Of a stretch of 64,000 nucleotides of DNA, positions 56,235 to 64,000 are shown piece after piece. The DNA comes from Aliikangiella marina (GTDB lineage: Bacteria > Pseudomonadota > Gammaproteobacteria > Enterobacterales > Kangiellaceae), in the NCBI RefSeq assembly GCF_007004765.1, contig NZ_VIKR01000006.1, forward strand, positions 124,001 to 188,000, given 5' to 3'. The notes under the pieces were generated by a model. It was not told where the DNA came from, searched no databases, and worked only from the letters and a program-made list of their open reading frames with translations. The position numbers were made by a program, and so were the translations under genes. Within the stretch, counting starts at the first letter, position 1. Each line of letters opens with the position of its first letter.

Positions 56235-59200
56235 ATGAATCACATTATATTAACCGAACATATTGCAAGCGATCGTAAACTGGAGCGTTTAAATTTATTT
56301 GCTGGAAGGCAAATGGGTGAGGAAGAGTTTGACCGCTCTCAGGCCTATGCCGATCGTCGTATAGAACCTTTGCTAAAAAATAAGTTCGCCGGAATTGTAT
56401 CTGGACTAGAAATTCGAAGCTCATCCAATAATTTAGAAGAGGGTGTTACCGTCAGCCCAGGCATTGCCGTTGCAGGTAATGGCTTAATGTTGGGCCTTTA
56501 TTATCCATTACGAGTAACCTGGCAAACATTGCTCGAGGAATATTTGTCCGAAACCAATGCTGCAAAAGCCAATGGTGTTTTTTATTTAACGTTGCGCCGA
56601 ACGGAAGCATATGTTGATGCAGATCCGACAATATTGCCTTGTCAACGTACCGAATTTGATCCAACAAGAGATGCAACTCGAGTTGTCGTAGGCACACTGG
56701 GATTACAAAAACTCGGAATTGAACCATCAATCGTTAATTCAACGAGTCAATCGCAAATCGAAAATTGGGTCGCTGCCAACAATGTTGACGCTACGTTCCT
56801 AAACTCAATGAAAAATGAAGTACCGCTAGGCTTGCTCGCTGTGTCAGAAAACACCAGTGATAACGCAGAGGATCAGCCATTTGTTGTCAGTTGGTTTTCA
56901 CAGCCATCAGGTAACTATCGCTCGATAGCGGACAGTGGCTATCATGTTCTGTTGCAGCAAGTTAACCATGCATTTCGAAGAGCATTGCTTGGCGCCGACA
57001 GTCGCCCTGACGCTATGTCACTCATCACTTATCTTGAAGACAATTTACAACTTGATTTTTTACCGGCAGCCGGAGAATTACCAAAAGAAATTATAAGCGA
57101 TATCGACTCTCTAAATCCATCCATTGGCTGGCTGCCCGGACATCTCGGGGTTGATATGGTCGCTATTCCTGAGGATACCGCCGTTGAAATGGTAGAACGT
57201 CACTTACCTAGGCGCGTAATTGATTTAAGAGTACCCGCCAATGACCGGATTAGACTGCTGTTGGCTGTCGACGAAAAAGATTACAAAGATGATCTTCTCG
57301 ACTACCCGCAAACCGATAAGCAGCTTGAAAGTGATATGTATAAGTATTTCAAAAGAGCTTATCTCGTATGGAGCGAATGGATAACGAAATACAATCAACT
57401 GTATTTCGTGGTCGATGATGATGTTTTAGAGCCTGAGGATCTTAAAGTACTCGATTTACCTAAAAAAGTCAGTCGTCCTCAATTACCCCAAGATTTCTTC
57501 GAGCAAATTATTGAAGAATCGGAAACTGAAGTTGGGTTGACTGAATCGAACGAATATTTTTATCCCTATAGTGAAGGGCGTCCTAGTTTTCCGAGTTTTT
57601 ATCAACAATGGGGGGTAGTGACTGGTTCTGGAAGCAACATGAATGTCATGCCTCCGCCGATTACTGAGCCCGATGAAGACGGTCTGGTGATTAAATATAC
57701 TATTGCTCAACATGAATTGGAGTCACTCGATAATCAGATCAGAGCCACTAGAACTCGTTTAGAGAAGACTCGTGATTATTTATTGTTGCAACGCCAACAA
57801 CTCGATAACCAAACCGTATCAATGGCTGCATTAGCTGGCGGCGTTGCGGGGGATGGTTCGGGGTTGCAGGTTGCAAGGTGGTTACCCTTTACGCAGCTTA
57901 AAAAAATCGACGCAGATGCAAGTGAAGGCGGTGGAGAAGGCGGCGGAGGTGAAACCGGTGGTGATGGAACTGGTGGCGACGGAACTGGCGGAGAAGGTTC
58001 GGGCACCGTCAACCAGACTTACACACCGTTTATTCAAGCGATAACTCCGTCCTATATTAACTATGCGAGCAAAACTGCTGCCAGTAGTTCTGTCATTCAA
58101 AATGCCATTCAATCGACAAGTTCGAGCAAGACTACCTTATCTAAAAGCACGAGTCAGCTTTTATCAAGCAACACCCTAAAGTATGCCAATAGCAACTCTA
58201 ACTTGCTTTTCGCATCGACTCTCAGAAAAACGCCAACTATTTTGTCTACACTGCAATTCAATCTTAACAATTCTCGTTTGGATAAAATTGCCGAAGCCCC
58301 TCGGCAAGCATTAACTAAACCAGCTTTTGAAGCCAAAGAGTTTAGGTTTGGTACCCTTGAGCATGTTCGTCCGGAAATACAAGAGTATAAAAAAGCTCAC
58401 CGAGGAATGAGAGAGCTGATTACGACACTCGTCGAATTGTTTGACAAAACCGAAGCGAATTCATTGCAAAGTACATTAGAAGCATACGGTACGATCAAAG
58501 CTTTAGGTGAGCTTGAGTTACCCGCACCGGCAAGAACTCAAGAAGAGTTAGAGCAGGCAGCAGTAATTATTTACGAAGAACTATTTGCGATTAGTAAAAT
58601 TTTGACTCATCAGATTGCCTATATGGAAGGTCGTTACAATCGTATCGAAGCACTACTCGAGGGTAAACTCAGAGCTAGAATCAACAAAGAAGCTGAAATT
58701 GAAAAGCTCGCTTCTCTTATTCATAAAGCGACCCAAGAATTAGAGGGGATTGATAAACGACGTATCGAATTTTTAGGTGATTATGGGGTAACACAACGGT
58801 TAACCGATGAAGACTGGTTAGATGTTTATCATTTAACCCAAGAGCGTAGTCGTATTCTTAACCACAGTGTAAAAGGCGTGTATTTCGTCAGGGAAAGGCA
58901 AACGTCGCTCAGCAAGCCTCTGGCTGATCCACTGGCTTTGCGATACGGCCAATCTGACGATATCGTCCCTGGCTGTGATTGGGATGCCGATCCAGAGTTA
59001 CCCGAAGAATTGGAAGATTTCTTTGACACTGTTTTAGAAGTACCGATGAAGGATTGGGCTAACCTCAATGAGTTAGAACCACTTATTCCAAAACCTACGC
59101 GATTAAAATATATTTATCAAATCCGTCAAACACGGTTAGCCGATAAGCATGCGCGTAAACGAGTCACTAGCCAGTTGTCTCCTCGTTTTAATCGACCGAT

Positions 59201-59951
59201 TAAAGCGTCATTGTTTTCTGTGAGAGTCCAATCGCAATCAATATTGGAGCAAATGACCAGGATTAGTTTTCCGCTGAGAGTTAAATCAGCCAAGCAGCGC
59301 GCCAAAGAGGCTGCTCTCGTCATGTCGTTGGAAGACTTAGTGACTGGTACTCGCGGGAAGTTGCAAAACGAATCACAAAAGCTTATCAGAAGACTAGAGC
59401 AGGCGATTGACTGCCTTTTAGCAAAGCTCAATGAACTCCCGCCATCTATTCGCTTGCAATGGGCTCAGCTTGCTGAAGATGATCGGATTCGGGTGCGTAA
59501 TCCTGCTTTTTGGCCTGGATTAGAACGGGCAGAGAAGGATGACTTTAATGCGACGCGAACCGTAGCCGAACTTGTTGAGTGGTGGTTTAAACAAATGGAT
59601 TCAAAAGCTTCCGCGAATGGCAAGGCGGCGATGCGTAATATGATTCGCGCGACCCTCATTCAATCTGCGTTAGGTGACCCCAGTGAAATATTGGAAGGGC
59701 AAGTGCAAGTTCCACCAAGACTGTTAGGCATGGGGGAACCTTTGAGACTGAAACTTAATAAGCCAGTGAAACGAGGAACCATTTTACAGTTAATGGATCC
59801 TTCTCAAAGAGTCGTGGCGTTATTAAATGTTGAGGATGATGATGATAGTGGAACATTGGCACAAATCTCTAAAGTTTCGATTAAAGACGCGCGAATTGAT
59901 ACAAGCTATCGAGTAGTTGCGAGTCAATCGACCCGACAGTTACTGATTTAA
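56235..59951 (+). CDS. Very large CIS accessory protein with shared N-terminal module (copy 3)
   Basis: 1238 residues from ATG 56235 (AGGA well spaced; an earlier TTG at 56217 is in frame). N-terminal module (about 10-95): LFAGRQMGEEEFDRSQAYADRRIEPLLKNKFAGIVSGLEI, GVTVSPGIAVAGNGLML. A coiled-coil region (HELESLDNQIRATRTRLEKTRDYLLLQRQQLDNQ), then a glycine linker (GGEGGGGETGGDGTGGDGTGG type), a Ser/Thr/Ala-rich segment, and a long helical C-terminal half with heptad-like stretches (REEELEQAAVIIYEELFAISKI...). It could be an extended appendage or scaffold. Not similar to known fibres; function not assigned. Confidence 0.6.
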   Translation: MNHIILTEHIASDRKLERLNLFAGRQMGEEEFDRSQAYADRRIEPLLKNKFAGIVSGLEIRSSSNNLEEGVTVSPGIAVAGNGLMLGLYYPLRVTWQTLLEEYLSETNAAKANGVFYLTLRRTEAYVDADPTILPCQRTEFDPTRDATRVVVGTLGLQKLGIEPSIVNSTSQSQIENWVAANNVDATFLNSMKNEVPLGLLAVSENTSDNAEDQPFVVSWFSQPSGNYRSIADSGYHVLLQQVNHAFRRALLGADSRPDAMSLITYLEDNLQLDFLPAAGELPKEIISDIDSLNPSIGWLPGHLGVDMVAIPEDTAVEMVERHLPRRVIDLRVPANDRIRLLLAVDEKDYKDDLLDYPQTDKQLESDMYKYFKRAYLVWSEWITKYNQLYFVVDDDVLEPEDLKVLDLPKKVSRPQLPQDFFEQIIEESETEVGLTESNEYFYPYSEGRPSFPSFYQQWGVVTGSGSNMNVMPPPITEPDEDGLVIKYTIAQHELESLDNQIRATRTRLEKTRDYLLLQRQQLDNQTVSMAALAGGVAGDGSGLQVARWLPFTQLKKIDADASEGGGEGGGGETGGDGTGGDGTGGEGSGTVNQTYTPFIQAITPSYINYASKTAASSSVIQNAIQSTSSSKTTLSKSTSQLLSSNTLKYANSNSNLLFASTLRKTPTILSTLQFNLNNSRLDKIAEAPRQALTKPAFEAKEFRFGTLEHVRPEIQEYKKAHRGMRELITTLVELFDKTEANSLQSTLEAYGTIKALGELELPAPARTQEELEQAAVIIYEELFAISKILTHQIAYMEGRYNRIEALLEGKLRARINKEAEIEKLASLIHKATQELEGIDKRRIEFLGDYGVTQRLTDEDWLDVYHLTQERSRILNHSVKGVYFVRERQTSLSKPLADPLALRYGQSDDIVPGCDWDADPELPEELEDFFDTVLEVPMKDWANLNELEPLIPKPTRLKYIYQIRQTRLADKHARKRVTSQLSPRFNRPIKASLFSVRVQSQSILEQMTRISFPLRVKSAKQRAKEAALVMSLEDLVTGTRGKLQNESQKLIRRLEQAIDCLLAKLNELPPSIRLQWAQLAEDDRIRVRNPAFWPGLERAEKDDFNATRTVAELVEWWFKQMDSKASANGKAAMRNMIRATLIQSALGDPSEILEGQVQVPPRLLGMGEPLRLKLNKPVKRGTILQLMDPSQRVVALLNVEDDDDSGTLAQISKVSIKDARIDTSYRVVASQSTRQLLI

Positions 59952-59969
59952 TCTTCAAGGTTTAAAAAT

Positions 59970-61583
59970 ATGTACCGAGGTGATGACATCATAATTGACC
60001 AGCTGTTTGTTCGAGCAAACAAAAAGCAGGTGGCACATTGTGTAAATCAACTCGAGCTTTCAAGTTGGGATTTTAATACTCAGGGGCGTTGGATTTTTGT
60101 AAAAAGCGTTTCGGTTAAATCACCAGAAAAGCAACTTAGATTAGCTGCCAGTGAAAAATTAAAACAACTTATTTATGGGGCTAACAGTAGTTCTGATGAC
60201 AAAAGCAGTCGAGAAGTCGTTGTTTTTGATGACTTTTCCAAGCTTCTTGCGGAACTGATTGGTGATATTTATACAGGTAAATTCGGTTATTGTTGGTACT
60301 GGAAAAAATGGCATTATTTACTAAGAGAAACTAAGAATGCTGCATTAACTAGAGCTCTACACGAGAATGTCGGATGCTTACCAGAGGTATTCAATAGACT
60401 TATTGAAAAGGGGAAACTTTTAAACATTGTAGATACTTTGTCAGAAATAGAGTGCAAACAGATTCTAAACCAATTAAACAAACTATTTCCGTTATTAAGA
60501 CGAAATGGTGCAAGTAAGAATGATATCGCTAGTAAAGCAAGCGATTTTTTGTTTGCTCAAGAGTTTTTAAAGCTAGTAGAGCGCAACAGAGTAATGAAAA
60601 CACTTGTTATTGAATTTGTTAATAAATTTGATGTGCATGATGTTCGTCTTCATTTTGTGTTGTCGGTATTTCTACGGAGCGTAAATCTAAATAGAGAACC
60701 GCAGTCTATTTTATCTATGACAATCGGTTTTAAGAAACTAATATGTGAAGAAAATACTCACAATGAAAGTGAGTGTCCTAATAAAGAAGCGACAGCGCCA
60801 AATAGTGCAAGTTTAACTTCTGAACAAAAGTTCGCATCAGTAGACAGTGAAAAGCAATCTGGTTTGCAAAAACAAGTAATAGAAGATGGGACCGTTTTAA
60901 AAACTGATGGCACTTCAACTTTTAAAGAAGCGAGCAAATTACCAATAGAACAACCGGTAAAAGAATACTGGTTAAATAGTAAGGAGGCTGAGAAAGAAGT
61001 AGTATTCAGAAGCGCTTCAAAAGAGAAAGAAGCAAATAATTCTCAGGAGAGTATTAGTGAAGCAAAAAATGATGAATACAGCAGCTTCCTGATAAACACA
61101 GAAGAAAGGCCATGTTTATTGTTTGACCATGATTTTGAATCTCAAGCGGTAGGTATCTTTTATTTACTTAACTTACTAAGGTTACCAGAATGTTTAGCGC
61201 TAATCCAAGCTGAAGAAAATGACCTAAATCCTTGGTTTTTAGTTTTTGACCTAGGAAGAGTGCTTGAAGTCGAGTTTGATACTGCTATGACTAACTATTT
61301 CGAAGAACTTATTATGCTATCGAAGGACGAGTCTATCGATGAGCTTCCTCGAAAACCTTTAACAATGGCGGTTTATCAAACTCTGCTTAAGGATAAGCGC
61401 TTAAGCTCATTGATGAGACGCGATTTCTTTCAAGTTTCTGGTAGGGTAAAAGCCTCGGCTGCACACCTTGATTGCTATTTTTCCATGGATGTTATCAATC
61501 TTGACTTAAGACTAGTTGGCGCCGACGTAAATCCCGGTTGGCTACCGTGGCTGGGAAAATTGGTCAGTTTTCATTATCAATAA
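59970..61583 (+). CDS. Unknown CIS operon protein preceding the AAA+ ATPase
   Basis: 537 residues, unrecognised. Two folded parts (about 1-245 and 365-537) are linked by a Lys/Glu/Ser-rich low-complexity region (about 260-360). The first part contains LAELIGDIYTGKFGYCWYWKKWHYLLRETKNAALTRALHENVGCLPEVFNRLIEKGKLL, a helical pattern that I recall in proteins upstream of the AAA gene in other CIS loci. It ends 9 bp before the ATPase ATG, so co-translation and a joint role in assembly are plausible but not established. It does not look like the long helical tape-measure proteins. Confidence 0.6.
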   Translation: MYRGDDIIIDQLFVRANKKQVAHCVNQLELSSWDFNTQGRWIFVKSVSVKSPEKQLRLAASEKLKQLIYGANSSSDDKSSREVVVFDDFSKLLAELIGDIYTGKFGYCWYWKKWHYLLRETKNAALTRALHENVGCLPEVFNRLIEKGKLLNIVDTLSEIECKQILNQLNKLFPLLRRNGASKNDIASKASDFLFAQEFLKLVERNRVMKTLVIEFVNKFDVHDVRLHFVLSVFLRSVNLNREPQSILSMTIGFKKLICEENTHNESECPNKEATAPNSASLTSEQKFASVDSEKQSGLQKQVIEDGTVLKTDGTSTFKEASKLPIEQPVKEYWLNSKEAEKEVVFRSASKEKEANNSQESISEAKNDEYSSFLINTEERPCLLFDHDFESQAVGIFYLLNLLRLPECLALIQAEENDLNPWFLVFDLGRVLEVEFDTAMTNYFEELIMLSKDESIDELPRKPLTMAVYQTLLKDKRLSSLMRRDFFQVSGRVKASAAHLDCYFSMDVINLDLRLVGADVNPGWLPWLGKLVSFHYQ

Positions 61584-61592
61584 GGAATAAGT

Positions 61593-63581
61593 ATGGGCGA
61601 TGTAGCTGATAAATTTTATGAATCACTGCTTCAACCAGTCAAGGTTGGCCTGCTGGCTTTTATGAAATTTTCAGGAAGTCAAAACTACAAATCAAAAGGT
61701 ATTTTAGAGCAAGAACTGAAAGAAGCTTATCAGGATGCAAGTATTCCCGAATGGATTGAACTAAAAGGTTTATTCGAGTGTCAACTCAAAGAGATTCCCA
61801 AGAAACGAAGTTTAACGCCAATTGAAAAACTCATAAAGAACTATCAGTTAACGCCAAGAGATGTTTTTATGCTGACGTTAATTGGTGAGCTTGAAGACTC
61901 TATGACGCTTGGTTTATGTTTCAATGAACTTCAGTTTCCACAAAAAGGTGAGCGGCCGGCTCTTCATACGATTGCTGCAATACTGGATTACTTGTTCGAC
62001 GACGCGTCTATCGGTTCATCAATTTTAATGTTTAAAGCTCACCCTTTGATCAAAGATGCGATTTTATCAATTGAAGGTGAAGAACCAATGCCTTTCAGGC
62101 GCCTTAAAGTTAATCCTGATTTTTGGTTAAGTTTAAAGTTTACTCAGATTTCTCCTGCTTTGTGTACATTATTGTCGAGCCAATTTTTAAATCAACAGTC
62201 ACGCTACAATGAGAGTGAATCTAGAATAATTGCTAGTCTTATTGAACAAACAAACCCTGAAAAATTTTACTCTGTTGTGACTCGAGGTGAACCAGGTATT
62301 GGAAAAGCAGAGTTTGCTTATTCGTTGGCCCGTCATCTGAATTTAACTGCAGTTTGTGTGTCGTTGGAACAATGGAATCAAGACAAAAGTTTGTCACGCT
62401 TATGTCAATATTTAGATTTGTTGCCTGTTATTGCCCCCCAAATAGCACCAGGTGAGTCGATAGGAATTGATTATTATGAAAGTAACTTGGTCGTGCTACT
62501 CGGAAAAGAGGGCACGATAGAGAGTAAAAATATTCTTGAAGTAGACTTACAACTTCCATGCAGAGAAGAAAGACAGCAGTTTTGGTCTAATTCGATTAAG
62601 GATCATAAATTAACGCAAGAGTTGGCGGATACAGCGATATTGAGCGGGAAGTCGATAGCGACTATAGCTGCTCAGGCAAACCAATTTTCAGAAAAAGAAA
62701 ACCGAAAGCTCTCTTTAAATGACGTTCTCCGTTCTCGCCGCTATCAAGGCGCTGAAAAGCTAAGACTGTTAGCAGAGCCTGTTGAGCGTTTGATTAATAA
62801 AGATGATATGGTTTTCCCTGATTCAGTAAAATTATCGATCGAGCATTTACTGTTGAGAGCAAAAAAGCGACAGTCGATATTTACTCATTTGGGTAGCACG
62901 ATGAAAGCGACAGCCAACCCAGGTGTCAACGCGCTATTTGTGGGCGAAAGTGGAACCGGTAAAACGCTTGCCGCAAGTTATGTCGCCAACCAATTGGCTG
63001 CACCATTATTTAGAGTCGATTTGTCATCGGTAATGAACAAATATATTGGAGAGTCTGAGAAAAACTTATCAGAGGTTTTAACGGAAGCTGCTGCGAAAGA
63101 TGTCGTGCTGTTATTTGATGAGGCTGATGCACTATTCGGTAACAGAACTGAGGGTAAAGGAACAGGCGAGCGCTTTGCAAATATGCTTACTAACTTCTTG
63201 CTCACACGAATAGAGTCACATCCAGGTGTTGTTATTCTCACTTCGAACAGCAAAGACAGAATAGATTCAGCTTTTAACCGCAGGATTGATTTAATGGTTG
63301 AATTTCCTGTCCCTGGATTCGCCGAAAGGTTAGCACTATGGAATTGTCACTTGGGCGAATCAAATTTTGATGAATCTTTGAGTTCGAGTCTGGCGAGTCA
63401 CTGTCAGTTTGCGGGCGGACAAGTTAGAAATGCCGTATTGACTGCTGCTACCGTTGCAAAGAATGGGTCGATTAAACAAGCTGATCTCTATCAAGGTCTA
63501 AAGGTGGAGTATGAAAAAATGGGAAGAAATGTTCCGGGTAATTTTCAATATCTAGCCAATGATACAGAATCGTCTTTTTAG
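61593..63581 (+). CDS. AAA+ ATPase (Afp15/Pvc15-like)
   Basis: 662 residues with two P-loops. The N-terminal one (GEPGIGKA, 232-239) lies in a diverged module. The C-terminal one is a complete AAA+ domain: Walker A GESGTGKT (451-458), Walker B VVLLFDEADALFG (about 505-517), sensor block VVILTSNSKDRIDSAF with NRRIDLMVEFPVPG. This is the ATPase found in most eCIS clusters, thought to help assembly or cargo handling. The C-terminal domain carries helix-bundle features for ring formation. It is followed by a gap of 42 bp and another coding ORF. Confidence 0.9.
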   Translation: MGDVADKFYESLLQPVKVGLLAFMKFSGSQNYKSKGILEQELKEAYQDASIPEWIELKGLFECQLKEIPKKRSLTPIEKLIKNYQLTPRDVFMLTLIGELEDSMTLGLCFNELQFPQKGERPALHTIAAILDYLFDDASIGSSILMFKAHPLIKDAILSIEGEEPMPFRRLKVNPDFWLSLKFTQISPALCTLLSSQFLNQQSRYNESESRIIASLIEQTNPEKFYSVVTRGEPGIGKAEFAYSLARHLNLTAVCVSLEQWNQDKSLSRLCQYLDLLPVIAPQIAPGESIGIDYYESNLVVLLGKEGTIESKNILEVDLQLPCREERQQFWSNSIKDHKLTQELADTAILSGKSIATIAAQANQFSEKENRKLSLNDVLRSRRYQGAEKLRLLAEPVERLINKDDMVFPDSVKLSIEHLLLRAKKRQSIFTHLGSTMKATANPGVNALFVGESGTGKTLAASYVANQLAAPLFRVDLSSVMNKYIGESEKNLSEVLTEAAAKDVVLLFDEADALFGNRTEGKGTGERFANMLTNFLLTRIESHPGVVILTSNSKDRIDSAFNRRIDLMVEFPVPGFAERLALWNCHLGESNFDESLSSSLASHCQFAGGQVRNAVLTAATVAKNGSIKQADLYQGLKVEYEKMGRNVPGNFQYLANDTESSF

Positions 63582-63623
63582 CGACTTGCCCATGTTCTAG
63601 TTGCACAAGAATACGTATAGATT

Positions 63624-64000
63624 ATGGAGCCGTTGCAAAAAGACAAAAAGCCCAAGTTGCTGAAAAAACAGCAGCGCTCCCGTATGGTGCAGAATAAAAA
63701 AAAGACGCAGCGCGAGTCCAATCATCAAAGCAGTGATAATTTTTCGTTTCCGGAATATTTAGTTGCGCGCTCGAATTTAAGTTTAAACGCTGATGGTGGA
63801 ACTCAATCGGGATTGTCTGCGTCGGAATTATTAGAGAGTTTTCCATTAGATATTCTTTTTAATCGAAGGTTTGATTTAAATTTTGGGCAGGATACTCAAG
63901 AATTTAGTCAAACACCCATCGAGCAAGCATCAATCAGTTCGAATGATGAACCTCAATTACCGGAGCGGGTCAGAACTTCAGAGAATCAGGTTGCTGATGA
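63624..64000 (+). CDS. Partial protein following the CIS ATPase
   Basis: Starts at ATG 63624 and is open to the window end (about 125 residues visible). The N-terminus is highly basic (MEPLQKDKKPKLLKKQQRSR), followed by a Ser/Gln/Asp-rich part. Nothing diagnostic can be read. In many eCIS loci the AAA gene is followed by a DUF4157 protein or cargo, so this may be one; that is inference only. Confidence 0.55.
   Translation, partial: MEPLQKDKKPKLLKKQQRSRMVQNKKKTQRESNHQSSDNFSFPEYLVARSNLSLNADGGTQSGLSASELLESFPLDILFNRRFDLNFGQDTQEFSQTPIEQASISSNDEPQLPERVRTSENQVAD

Overview
This window looks like chromosomal DNA of a free-living, probably marine, AT-leaning gammaproteobacterium. MetJ, CysB, CysG and MetF are all close to gammaproteobacterial forms. 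The arginine operon is the Xanthomonas type, running through N-acetylcitrulline. No tRNA, rRNA, CRISPR array or insertion sequence was seen. The genus cannot be named from sequence alone; a Kangiella/Aliikangiella-like lineage is a guess.

Region 1 (1-8.9 kb) holds the tail of a DUF1631-type protein and a compact minus-strand arginine operon in the order argF' (N-acetylornithine carbamoyltransferase), argG, argE' (acetylcitrulline deacetylase), a fused N-acetylglutamate kinase/synthase, argC and argH. Upstream of argF' is an unannotated 47-codon leader with five consecutive arginine codons, a rho-independent terminator and a segment that can pair with the terminator's 5' arm. Together these are the parts of an arginine attenuator.

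Region 2 (9-36.5 kb) is housekeeping: an HD-GYP protein, phenylalanine hydroxylase with its pterin dehydratase and a divergent MocR regulator, a Nudix/GNAT pair, and a sulfur/methionine block (metH, cysB, cysG, a cysteine synthase, metJ, metB, metF) with visible met boxes. It also contains a secreted M20 hydrolase, a small XRE regulator/membrane-protein operon with TTTACA/TGTAAA palindromes, an ABC-F ATPase (uup), two tandem six-cysteine envelope proteins, an Ap4A-phosphorylase-like enzyme and a FosA-type glutathione transferase.

Region 3 (35-64 kb, running off the end) is a complete-looking contractile injection system (CIS) locus of the Afp/PVC/eCIS class. It encodes a tail-terminator (DUF4255), a large sheath, two gp19-type tubes, a second divergent sheath-like protein, a LysM-position baseplate protein carrying a Gly/Ser hexapeptide domain, a DUF5908 peptide, separate hub and spike genes, gp25, baseplate J and a tail protein I-like wedge protein. 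It also encodes three proteins that share one N-terminal module, a large unknown, and an AAA+ ATPase. Directly upstream is a sigma-54 enhancer-binding regulator with a degenerate receiver domain. Between it and the first CIS gene lie ten copies of an 8-bp repeat, a double inverted-repeat candidate enhancer and a good -24/-12 promoter. The simplest reading is a CIS operon switched as one unit by sigma-54 and a dedicated activator. No tail fibre, PAAR tip or cargo is recognisable inside the window, while one operon member carries C-terminal membrane segments, so how this device reaches or anchors to a target is open.
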